Positions 25,694 through 34,370 of a stretch of 63,074 nucleotides of DNA are shown here, in pieces. The notes under the pieces were generated by a model, which was not told the DNA's origin, ran no database searches, and saw only the letters and a list, made by a program, of their open reading frames with translations. Position numbers and translations under genes: made by a program. This DNA is from an uncultured Alphaproteobacteria bacterium. Lineage in GTDB: Bacteria > Pseudomonadota > Alphaproteobacteria > HIMB59 > GCA-002718135. Each line of letters opens with the position of its first letter. Positions within the stretch are counted from its first letter, which is position 1. The stretch spans positions 1 through 63,074 of the forward strand of contig CACLJX010000011.1 in the NCBI GenBank assembly GCA_902607435.1, read 5' to 3'.

Positions 25694-28600
25694 TAAAAGC
25701 GGACATTAGCTTATCTTCACAACTTTTAGCAATCTCAATATTTTTATTTTTTATGTAACCAAATCCTCTAATTTGATCAGGGATAGACGCAATTTCAACT
25801 GCTAATGTATAATTATCTATTGTTAGTTGAGTACAAATTTCAAGAATACATTTTTTATAATTATTAATTAGCAATCTTTCTGTTCTTCTTTCATCAAGAT
25901 AAGCAAATGGATCAAAATAAGTGCCTCTTAAAAACTTAAATTTGCTAATGAATTTAAATAAAATCATAATCCATGAACCAAAATTAATTTTTAAGGGATT
26001 GCCAGTAACTTTGTCTTTTTTATAAAAAATGGGAGGAGCTAAATAAAAATTAATTTTAAAATTACCTTCAAAAGTTTCATTAATTTTATTTATAAATTCA
26101 TTATTAGAATAAAGTCTAGCAACTTCATATTCATCTTTATATGACATTAATTTAAAATAATTAATTGCAACAGCATTGGAAAAAATTTTCTTATTAATGT
26201 TAATCTTCTCTTCGTACCTTTTAACATAATCAACTAATTTCTTATATTGTTCAGCATATTTTTTATTTTGATATTCTATAAGAAAATTATATCGATCAAT
26301 AAATTTTTCGTCAAAATTAGTTATTACTTTTTCTTTTTCATAAATTAAATTTAGTATTTCTTCTTTCATATTTATTGAATGTCTCCCCAGTCTAAAAGCA
26401 TGAATATTTTCTTCAATATTAACGCCATTTAGTTTTATTGCTTGTTCAATAGAATTTGCATTAATAGGAATAAATCCTGATTGATAAGCATTGCCGACAA
26501 TAAACATGTTTGACAAAATAGAATCTCCTAATATTTTGTTTGCAATCGTATTTGAAGGTATAAAATCAACATTATTTTTACCGAGTATATTTATTAAATT
26601 TTCTTTCATTTTATCAAATGGAAGGGAAAAATTTTTATCTCTTGTAAATTCTCCTGTCATTATTTCATCAGAATTGATAATAGATTTTGTTTTGTGTTTA
26701 TCTAAAGTTCTTAATACTTCCTCATCATTAGCTACTAATAAATCAAAACCCATTAATAAATTTGTATCACCATATGACAGTCGTATTGTATTTATTTCTT
26801 TTGGATCATTAAAAATTCTTAAAAAACTTTTTACTGCTCCGCCTTTTTGAGCAAGACCAGTCATATCAAGTACACCTGATCCTTTTCCATCTATTTGAGC
26901 TGCTGTAGCTAAAATAGCTCCAATTGTTACAACACCTGTACCACCAATTCCAGCTATCATAATTCCATATGATTGTTGTATTTTAGGTAATATTGGTTCA
27001 GAAATATTTGAATTTATTTTTCCTATTAATGAATTATTAACATTCTTTTTTAATTTTACATCTCCTATAATCGAAATAAAACTCGGGCAAAATCCGTCAA
27101 CACAAGAATAGTCTTTATTACAATTAGATTGATCAATTTGTCTTTTGCGTCCATATTCAGTTTCTACTGGTACAATTGAAATACAATTTGATTGTATTCC
27201 ACAATCACCACATCCTTCACATACCTTTTCATTTATAAATATTTTTTTATTTGGCTCTGGTAATAAAGATTTTTTTATCCTACGTCTTTTTTCAGCAGCG
27301 CATGTTTGATCATAGATTATAGCTGTAGTATCATTAATTTGACTGAGCTTTATCTGAATATTAATTATTTCTTTTCTGTGATAAACTTTAGAATTATTAG
27401 AAAATTTTTCACTTGATTTGTATTTACTTGGCTGATCTGTAATAATTGCTATTTCCTTCACTCCTTCTGATTCAAGTTGCCTTGACATTTGGGCAACTGT
27501 TGGTAAACCATCAAGAGCTTGGCCCCCTGTTAAAGCAACTGCATCATTATATAATATTTTAAATGTCATTTTGGTTTTTGCAGCTACAGCATGCCTAATA
27601 GACAATATTCCAGAGTGTATATAAGTACCATCACCCATATTTTGAAAAACATGTTCAGTATTGCTAAAAACTGACTCCCCTACCCAACTAGCACCCTCAG
27701 AACCCATTTGAGTGAAACCTTCGTTATTTCTTTCCATGGATTGAACCAAATAAGCACAACTGATACCTGTAATAGCTCTTGTATTGTCTGGAATTTTTGT
27801 TGAAGTATTATGGGGGCATCCAGAACAAAAATATGGAGTCCTTTTAACATCAAGAAAATTATTATTATTAATTAAATTTTTAAGATTATTTATATTGTTT
27901 TGAATTTTATTAGAAGAATGAATTTGTTTTATATACTTATATAATTTGATAGCTATGGTACCTGGATCTAAAGATCCAGAAGAAAGAAATAAATCATTAT
28001 TTTCTTCATCTAATTTACCAATAATTTTAATATTATTATTAGTATTAAAAAGTATTTCTTTTATCTGGGTTTCAATTAAAGATCGTTTTTCTTCGACTAC
28101 AATAATCCTTTCTAAACCTTTTGAAAAATCTTTGATAATACTTTCTTCTAATGGCCAAGGCATTGCTATTTTTAGAAATTTAATTCCTATTTCTTTTGCT
28201 ACATTTTCATTTATACCAATTTTTTCAAATGCTAATTTAGTATCTAAATAGGATTTGCCTGTACTAATAATACCAATCTTAGAATTAGGAAAATTATATA
28301 TAATTTCATTTAATTTGTTTATTTTACAAAATTCTTTTACAACTTTTATTTTGTAATAATGAAGTCTATGTTCTTTAGCCTGAGGTGTATCATTTAATCG
28401 AATGTTTAAACCTTCGTCAGGTAAATTTTCTCTATTAACCTCTTTTATTGAAAACCTATTTTCATTTAAATCTACAGTAGCTCCTGAACTAACGTTATCA
28501 TGGACGCATTTTATTCCTACCCAGCACCCACTTTGTCTTGACAAATGAATACCATATAATCCATAATCTAATATTTCTTGTACTCCACTTGGATTAAAAA

Positions 28601-29093
28601 AAGGTATCATTGCATCTATCATTGCAAACTCACTTTGATGAGCAGTTGTTGAAGATTCACAAATATGATCATCTCCCATCAAAGCTAGCACACCTCCATA
28701 TTTAGATGTACCTGCTAGATTTACATGTTTTAATGCATCTCCTGCTCTATCCACTCCTGGACCTTTCCCATACCAAATTCCAAAAACACCGTCATATTGG
28801 CCTTCTCCGTATAAATTGGATTGCTGTGTACCCCAAAGTGAAGTAGCTGCTAATTCTTCATTAATCCCAGGTTGAAAATAAATATTATGAGAATTTAAAT
28901 AATCAATATTTTTTAATATTTGTTGATCATATCCTCCTAGTGGAGAACCTCTGTACCCAGAAATATATGCAGCGGTATTTATGTTATTTTTTTTATCTTT
29001 TCTTCTTTGCACCAAAGGTAATCTCACTAAAGCTTGACTACCTGTTAAAAATCTTATTCCACTTTCTAAAGTATATTTATCATCCAGATTCAT
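25686..29093 (-). CDS. indolepyruvate:ferredoxin oxidoreductase, fused alpha-beta form
   Basis: A 1135-residue protein. Order: N-terminal thiamin-diphosphate pyrimidine domain; CSGCPHN near residue 426; ThDP-binding GDGTYIHSG with LYNDAVALTGGQ near 490-520; a ferredoxin-type cluster with cysteines in VCEGCGDCG near residue 617 and CVDGFCPSF near 665; then a gamma-type domain (IAGIGGTGVVTIGAIL) from about residue 705 and a C-terminal DUF6537-like tail. It decarboxylates arylpyruvates from amino acids to acyl-CoA, reducing ferredoxin. The fused form is usual in aerobic proteobacteria. Confidence 0.9.
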   Translation of the reverse strand: MNLDDKYTLESGIRFLTGSQALVRLPLVQRRKDKKNNINTAAYISGYRGSPLGGYDQQILKNIDYLNSHNIYFQPGINEELAATSLWGTQQSNLYGEGQYDGVFGIWYGKGPGVDRAGDALKHVNLAGTSKYGGVLALMGDDHICESSTTAHQSEFAMIDAMIPFFNPSGVQEILDYGLYGIHLSRQSGCWVGIKCVHDNVSSGATVDLNENRFSIKEVNRENLPDEGLNIRLNDTPQAKEHRLHYYKIKVVKEFCKINKLNEIIYNFPNSKIGIISTGKSYLDTKLAFEKIGINENVAKEIGIKFLKIAMPWPLEESIIKDFSKGLERIIVVEEKRSLIETQIKEILFNTNNNIKIIGKLDEENNDLFLSSGSLDPGTIAIKLYKYIKQIHSSNKIQNNINNLKNLINNNNFLDVKRTPYFCSGCPHNTSTKIPDNTRAITGISCAYLVQSMERNNEGFTQMGSEGASWVGESVFSNTEHVFQNMGDGTYIHSGILSIRHAVAAKTKMTFKILYNDAVALTGGQALDGLPTVAQMSRQLESEGVKEIAIITDQPSKYKSSEKFSNNSKVYHRKEIINIQIKLSQINDTTAIIYDQTCAAEKRRRIKKSLLPEPNKKIFINEKVCEGCGDCGIQSNCISIVPVETEYGRKRQIDQSNCNKDYSCVDGFCPSFISIIGDVKLKKNVNNSLIGKINSNISEPILPKIQQSYGIMIAGIGGTGVVTIGAILATAAQIDGKGSGVLDMTGLAQKGGAVKSFLRIFNDPKEINTIRLSYGDTNLLMGFDLLVANDEEVLRTLDKHKTKSIINSDEIMTGEFTRDKNFSLPFDKMKENLINILGKNNVDFIPSNTIANKILGDSILSNMFIVGNAYQSGFIPINANSIEQAIKLNGVNIEENIHAFRLGRHSINMKEEILNLIYEKEKVITNFDEKFIDRYNFLIEYQNKKYAEQYKKLVDYVKRYEEKININKKIFSNAVAINYFKLMSYKDEYEVARLYSNNEFINKINETFEGNFKINFYLAPPIFYKKDKVTGNPLKINFGSWIMILFKFISKFKFLRGTYFDPFAYLDERRTERLLINNYKKCILEICTQLTIDNYTLAVEIASIPDQIRGFGYIKNKNIEIAKSCEDKLMSAFNG

Positions 29094-29126
29094 GATTTTT
29101 CTTTAAAGGATATATTAAAATAAAAT

Positions 29127-29996
29127 TTATTTTAATAAAGAAATTAAACTAGATGTATCCCATCTTTTTCCACCATTTTGTTGAACTTCCGAATAATACT
29201 TGTCAATAATTTCAGTAATAGGAAGTTTAGCATTGTTTTTTTTTGCTTCTTCAAAACAAATTGACAAGTCTTTTCTCATCCAATCAACAGCAAAACCAAA
29301 ATCAAATTTATCTTCAAGCATTGTTTTATATCTATTTTCCATCTGCCAGGATTGTGCTGCTCCTTTTGATATAACATTGAGAACTTTTTCCATATTTAAT
29401 TTTGATTTTTTCCCAAAAGCTAAAGCTTCAGATAAACCCTGAACTAAACCAGCTATACAAATTTGATTAATCATTTTTGTAAGTTGTCCTGATCCTGATG
29501 GACCTATTAGTTCAATCGCTTTGCCATAACTTTTAAGAACTGGTATTGCTTTTTCATAAGGCTCTTGCTCTCCTCCTATCATGATAGAAAGTTTTCCATT
29601 TTCAGCACCTGCTTGCCCACCAGAAATCGGAGCATCTAAAAAATGCAAATTTCTTTTTTTACAAATATCAAAATACTCTTTTGCGATATTTGCTGAAGCA
29701 GTTGTGTGATCAACAATAATTGAATTATCCTTAACATTTTTTAAAACACCATTATCACCTTCCATCACTTCTCTTAAGTCATCATCTCGACCAACACATG
29801 TAAAAATTAACTCAGAATTCTGACTTGCTTTACCTGGAGTAGATTCTGATGATCCTTTATATTTTTTAACCCATTTTTCTGATTTTGAATTAGTTCTATT
29901 ATAAACAGTTACATTAAAATTATTATTTTTTAAATGTCCTGCCATAGGGAAACCCATGACACCCAAACCAATAAAAGTTACATTTTGTATAGTCAT
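29127..29996 (-). CDS. beta-hydroxyacid dehydrogenase (3-hydroxyisobutyrate dehydrogenase family)
   Basis: A 289-residue NAD(P)-dependent enzyme. The Rossmann motif IGLGVMGFPMAGHL is at residues 9-22, the substrate loop DAPISGGQAGAENGKL near residue 122, and the catalytic lysine in GSGQLTKMINQ near residue 172. Candidates for the substrate are tartronate semialdehyde, 3-hydroxyisobutyrate or related acids. A tartronate semialdehyde role would fit glyoxylate metabolism, but no glyoxylate carboligase is nearby. It lies between the oxidoreductase and the inositol-phosphatase-family gene, with a 3-base gap to the latter. Confidence 0.85.
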   Translation of the reverse strand: MTIQNVTFIGLGVMGFPMAGHLKNNNFNVTVYNRTNSKSEKWVKKYKGSSESTPGKASQNSELIFTCVGRDDDLREVMEGDNGVLKNVKDNSIIVDHTTASANIAKEYFDICKKRNLHFLDAPISGGQAGAENGKLSIMIGGEQEPYEKAIPVLKSYGKAIELIGPSGSGQLTKMINQICIAGLVQGLSEALAFGKKSKLNMEKVLNVISKGAAQSWQMENRYKTMLEDKFDFGFAVDWMRKDLSICFEEAKKNNAKLPITEIIDKYYSEVQQNGGKRWDTSSLISLLK

Positions 29997-29999
29997 ATT

Positions 30000-30800
30000 T
30001 TACTCCTTTATAAGTTCTAATATTTTATTTCCAAGCTTCCTATCTGCTGCAACAACTAAATTTTTTTTTCTAAATAAATGATTATACATTCCCTTATCAA
30101 AATAAGAATCAAAACCTCCAGCTTCTCTTATTATTAAAATACCTGGCAAGTGATCCCATGGAGATAATTTTGATAAAACAGCAAAGTCTCTTACACTATT
30201 AGCCATATCTATATATTCAAAACCAATACATCCATAGCTTTTTACTTCTGCAAAATTACTTTTTATATTTTGCATTATGTTAATATAATTTTCGTCCCAA
30301 TATTTAGAACTAATTGATCCTTTTGTTTTATCTATGGATAATGAACTAACTATATTAATTTTTTTTTCATTAAATAATGTTCCTCCGCCTTTAATGGCGC
30401 AACATAATTCTTCTGTAAGTGGTTTATAAATCCAAGATTGTAGTATTTGATCCCCAAAAGATAATGCAATCATAACTGCAAATTTTTCTTTCCCTTGAGC
30501 AAAATTAGTTGTTCCATCTATTGGATCAACTGTCCAGCAATATTTTTGTTCCAGATAACTATTAAGAATATCAGGTGTATTTGAGAATTTTTCTTCACCA
30601 ACAAAAAGTGAATTAGGGAGTAGTCTGCACAAAATATTATTAAGTTCTTTCTCAACTTGTAAATCAACGGAGGTTACAAGATCATTATTTTTTTTTTTCA
30701 TAACGTCAGTATCTTTTAAATTTCTATACATAGGTAGAATGAATTTGTTACTTAAATCAAATAATATTGATTTAATTTCATTATTATTTATTTCATTCAT
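30000..30800 (-). CDS. inositol monophosphatase-family phosphatase
   Basis: A 266-residue Mg-dependent phosphatase. Metal-site motifs are VGEEKF near residue 67, DPIDGTTNFAQG near residue 92 and SPWDHLPGILIIREAGG near residue 215. The family includes inositol-1-phosphatase, histidinol-phosphatase (HisN) and 3',5'-bisphosphate nucleotidase; the sequence does not separate these clearly, though HisN is a common role in alphaproteobacteria. It overlaps dat by eight bases, so the two genes are likely coupled. Confidence 0.82.
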   Translation of the reverse strand: MNEINNNEIKSILFDLSNKFILPMYRNLKDTDVMKKKNNDLVTSVDLQVEKELNNILCRLLPNSLFVGEEKFSNTPDILNSYLEQKYCWTVDPIDGTTNFAQGKEKFAVMIALSFGDQILQSWIYKPLTEELCCAIKGGGTLFNEKKINIVSSLSIDKTKGSISSKYWDENYINIMQNIKSNFAEVKSYGCIGFEYIDMANSVRDFAVLSKLSPWDHLPGILIIREAGGFDSYFDKGMYNHLFRKKNLVVAADRKLGNKILELIKE

Positions 30801-31638
30801 TTATAAAACAATTTGCGTATAAAGTAGCAAGTTGTAAAGAAATATCTCCAATTTTTCCCTTATTAATTATTTTTGTATCTATTTTTATAATTGGCGTTAC
30901 AAGATTTGTAGAACTTGTAATAAAGACTTCATCTGCATTATAAAGTTGTTTTATTGTAAAACTTTTTTCATCTAATTGAAGTTTATTAATTTTGATTATT
31001 TTTTTAACTGATTCTCTGGTAATCCCCTTTAGTATATCTGTATTTGCAGGATGAGTAATTAATTTGTTGTTTTTTACTATCCAAACATTAGAAGCTGTTG
31101 CTTCAGTAATTTTATCTTTGTCAATTAGTATTGCCTCATATGCATTTTTTCTTACAGCTTCTCTTTTTGCTAATACATTGGCGAGTAAAGAAACAGTTTT
31201 GATATCTCTTCTTTTCCATCTCAAATCTCTGTAAGTTATAGCTTTTTCACCTTTGAAGTTTTTGTCGGGAAAATTAAATTTCTTATTTATTGTATAAATA
31301 ATTAAATTTGGAATTATATTATTTTTATAGCAATGATCTCTAGGTTGAACACCTCTAGTTATTTGCAAATATACAATTCCATTTTTTAATTTATTTAAAA
31401 TAATTAATTTATTAAATATCTTTTTGAGCTTATCTTTGTTCACTACATATTTAATTTTTAATTCTTTGAGAGAATATTTTAATCTTTTAATATGAAATTC
31501 AAAATCAATTAATTGTTGGTTATAAAAAGAAACAACTTCATAAATACTATCAGCAAATTGAAGACCTCGATCTTCAATATGAACTTTGGCATTCTTAAAT
31601 TTTACATACTTAGAATTCAAGTAAGCATATTTTAACAT
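30793..31638 (-). CDS. dat: D-amino-acid aminotransferase (class IV)
   Basis: A 281-residue fold-type IV PLP enzyme. IEDRGLQFADSIYEVV near residue 21 and the PLP lysine K147 in RRDIKTVSLL are diagnostic of D-alanine aminotransferase. It interconverts D-alanine and D-glutamate for peptidoglycan. ITRGVQPRDH near residue 93 is also typical. It shares one base with the trkA stop region (start at the trkA end), matching the usual alphaproteobacterial order ntrY-ntrX-trkA-dat, although hfq and hflX, which commonly follow, are absent here. Confidence 0.87.
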   Translation of the reverse strand: MLKYAYLNSKYVKFKNAKVHIEDRGLQFADSIYEVVSFYNQQLIDFEFHIKRLKYSLKELKIKYVVNKDKLKKIFNKLIILNKLKNGIVYLQITRGVQPRDHCYKNNIIPNLIIYTINKKFNFPDKNFKGEKAITYRDLRWKRRDIKTVSLLANVLAKREAVRKNAYEAILIDKDKITEATASNVWIVKNNKLITHPANTDILKGITRESVKKIIKINKLQLDEKSFTIKQLYNADEVFITSSTNLVTPIIKIDTKIINKGKIGDISLQLATLYANCFINE

Positions 31639-33014
31639 TAAGAATATTCTGGTCGAGTGGATAATAACTTTTCTAATTTTTTAATAAAGTTAGTTTCGGA
31701 AAAAAAAACTACATCATCATTAACTTCAAATATAGTATCACTATTTGGTATAATAATTTCATTTTGACGCAGTATTGCTCCTATTCGCATATTTTTTGAC
31801 AAATTGAGATCTCCTAATTTTTTATTTGCAAAATCAGAATTTTCTAATATTTCAGCTTCAATTACTTCACCAAACCCTTCTCCAATTGTATAGACACTTC
31901 TAATTCTGCCACTTCTAACTTTTTCCAAAATTCTTGAAATTGTTATTAGATGTGGATCAATAGGAATATCAATACCAATATTATTTAAAAGTGAAGAATA
32001 AGAACTATTGTTAATCAAAGTCATACAATTTTTTGCTCCTGCCCTCTTTGCTAATAAAGAAGAAAGAATATTAACTTCATCATCATTTGTCACAGCTATA
32101 AAATTATCTGTATTGGAAATATCCACTTCCTCTAAAATTTCATTTTCTAATCCATCTCCGTTTATAACAGTTACTGAGTTTAAATTAGTAGCCAAATATT
32201 CAGATCTATTTTTGTTAAATTCAATTAAACTTGTTGTTACTTTGTTATCTTCTTCTTGCATTCTCTTTGACAATGAATATCCAATATTACCCCCCCCAAT
32301 TATTACAATTTTTTGAGCTTGGACCTCTTCATGTCCAAAAATCTTCATAGCTTCATCAAAATTATTATTATCAACAACAAAATAAACTATATCGTTTTTT
32401 TGAAACTTTGTTTTAGAATTAACTACAAATTTATTTTCATCTCGAAAAACAAGTAATATATTACATAATACTTCTTTATAAGTTTGAGACAAATCTCTTA
32501 AAGGTATATTTAATATCGGACAATTATCTTCACATTTCAAACCAACTAATTTTAATCTATTATCTGCCAATTCAACAATATCTATTGATCCTGGAGCATG
32601 TAAACGACGGTAGATTGCTTTCGCTACTTCATTCTCAGGAGATATAATTGCATCTATAGGAAGATTTTCTTTATTGTATAAACTAGACCATTCACTTTCT
32701 AAATAATCTTGTTGACGTATCCTTGCTATTTTTGTTGGAATTTTGAATAAAGAAAAACCAATCTGACAAGCAATCATATTAGTTTCATCACTTTTAGTAA
32801 CAGCTATTAAAATATCACAATTACTAGCATCGGCAGAAGATAATACAGAGGGAAGACTAGCTGCACCCAATATAGTTTTGACATCTATAGTTTCTGAAAT
32901 TTTTTTTATACGATCTTTAGATTCATCTATAACAGTTACATCAATGCCCTCTTTAGAAAGTTTTTCAGCTATACTTAAACCTACTACACCTGCACCACAT
33001 ATTATTGATTTCAT
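31638..33014 (-). CDS. trkA: Trk potassium uptake regulator TrkA
   Basis: A 458-residue peripheral membrane protein with two RCK units. Each has an NAD-binding TrkA-N domain (CGAGVVGLSIAE at about residue 7 and IGGGNIGYSLSKRM near 239) followed by a TrkA-C domain. It gates the TrkH/G potassium channel, which is not in the window. The glycine run of the second NAD site is encoded by eight G on the coding strand (eight C on the plus strand, 32290-32297). It starts six bases after the ntrX stop. Confidence 0.9.
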   Translation of the reverse strand: MKSIICGAGVVGLSIAEKLSKEGIDVTVIDESKDRIKKISETIDVKTILGAASLPSVLSSADASNCDILIAVTKSDETNMIACQIGFSLFKIPTKIARIRQQDYLESEWSSLYNKENLPIDAIISPENEVAKAIYRRLHAPGSIDIVELADNRLKLVGLKCEDNCPILNIPLRDLSQTYKEVLCNILLVFRDENKFVVNSKTKFQKNDIVYFVVDNNNFDEAMKIFGHEEVQAQKIVIIGGGNIGYSLSKRMQEEDNKVTTSLIEFNKNRSEYLATNLNSVTVINGDGLENEILEEVDISNTDNFIAVTNDDEVNILSSLLAKRAGAKNCMTLINNSSYSSLLNNIGIDIPIDPHLITISRILEKVRSGRIRSVYTIGEGFGEVIEAEILENSDFANKKLGDLNLSKNMRIGAILRQNEIIIPNSDTIFEVNDDVVFFSETNFIKKLEKLLSTRPEYS

Positions 33015-33020
33015 AATAAA

Positions 33021-34367
33021 TTATTTTTTCTCTAAGTTAATATTGAGGGATTTAAATTTTCTATAAAGTGCGGTCCGTTCCATACCAGTAAAATCTGATA
33101 TTTTAGGTATATTACCATTAAAACGTTTAATTTGCGATAATAAATATTCTTTTTCAAATTTCTCTCTTGCTTCTTTAAGAGATAAACTAAAGCCCTCTTC
33201 TTGAGAGGAATATTCTTGTTCTTCACCCATATCTTTAGGCAATTCATCAATTTCATAATTTGAAGACAAATTCAAACCTTGATTTAAAATTACAACTTTT
33301 TCAATATAATTTACAATTTGCCTTGTATTTCCAGGCCAGTCATATGATTCTAATCTACTTATTGCAAAATTTGAAAAAAAGAATTTATTATTTTTATTTT
33401 TATTAAAATTATCAAGATAATGATTACATATCGGTAATATATCTTCTCTTCTATCTTTTATAGGAGGTATTGATATTCGTATAACATTTAATCTAGAAAA
33501 AAGATCTTTAATAAAATTTCCATTTAATATTTCAGTATTTAAATTTGCAGATGATATTGAAATAATTTTTATATCTGAGTTAATATTAATATTTTGATAG
33601 AAATTTTGTTTTTCTATAAAAAATAATATTTTTTTTTGAAATTCAATAGGAATTTTTTCTATATCTTTAAAAATTAATGTTCCATTATTTGATTTATAAA
33701 AAATATTATTTTTTATATTATCAATTTTTTCCGTAAATAATTCATGAATTTGAACTTGATTAATCATTGAAAAATCTACAATATTTGCTAAAGAATTTTT
33801 TCTTTTTGATAATAAATGAATCGTTTGTGCAATTAATTTTTTTCCAGAACCCATTGGTCCAGAAATTAAAACTCTTGAAGAAGAAAATTTAATTTTATTC
33901 AATATATTTTTTAAGTCGTGAATAAAATTAGATTTTCCAATAATTGGTGTGTTGGGTTCAGCAATCTTTTTTAATATTATATTTTCATTAATAAGCTTTG
34001 CATTTTCAACTGCTCTATTTGACAAAATAATAATTTTATCACTATTGAAAGGTTTTTCTAAAAAATCATAGGCTCCATTTTTTATTGCATTAACAGCCAT
34101 ATCTACTGTACCATGTCCACTAATAATTATAACAGGTATTGAGGAATCTATAGTTTTAAACTTTTTTAATAATTGAATACCATCCATATCATTTTTTCCT
34201 AGCCAAACATCAAGAATAACTAGATCAGGTTTAAATGAGTAAAATAATTTAAGTGCGTATGAAGAATTAGATGCATATGATGTAATAAATTTTTCATCTT
34301 TTAAAATTTCTGAAATAAGAAAACATATATCTTTTTCATCATCAACAATTAATACTTTTGATTGCAT
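33021..34367 (-). CDS. ntrX: NtrX response regulator with degenerate sigma-54 interaction domain
   Basis: A 448-residue regulator. Receiver domain 1-120 has the phosphorylation site D53 and is intact. The AAA+ domain keeps Walker A (GPMGSGKK near 170) but has no GAFTGA loop: after HELF (209-211) the segment is shortened and different. Walker B reads LIFKDI (231-236) in place of the usual LFLDE. The C-terminal Fis-type helix-turn-helix (from about 410; NIPKISDFTGMERTALYRKF) is intact. It likely binds DNA but should not drive sigma-54 promoters. It pairs with NtrY, 3 bases upstream. Confidence 0.9.
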   Translation of the reverse strand: MQSKVLIVDDEKDICFLISEILKDEKFITSYASNSSYALKLFYSFKPDLVILDVWLGKNDMDGIQLLKKFKTIDSSIPVIIISGHGTVDMAVNAIKNGAYDFLEKPFNSDKIIILSNRAVENAKLINENIILKKIAEPNTPIIGKSNFIHDLKNILNKIKFSSSRVLISGPMGSGKKLIAQTIHLLSKRKNSLANIVDFSMINQVQIHELFTEKIDNIKNNIFYKSNNGTLIFKDIEKIPIEFQKKILFFIEKQNFYQNININSDIKIISISSANLNTEILNGNFIKDLFSRLNVIRISIPPIKDRREDILPICNHYLDNFNKNKNNKFFFSNFAISRLESYDWPGNTRQIVNYIEKVVILNQGLNLSSNYEIDELPKDMGEEQEYSSQEEGFSLSLKEAREKFEKEYLLSQIKRFNGNIPKISDFTGMERTALYRKFKSLNINLEKK

Positions 34368-34370
34368 AAA

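Noticed and set aside
26491-26850. Long open frame antisense to the indolepyruvate oxidoreductase (119 codons)
   Set aside because: It is a mirror-strand shadow of a conserved gene with no domain or ribosome site.
31694-33014. Possible frameshift in trkA at the eight-C run
   Set aside because: The frame continues with the conserved IGGGNIGYSL loop, so the gene is intact.
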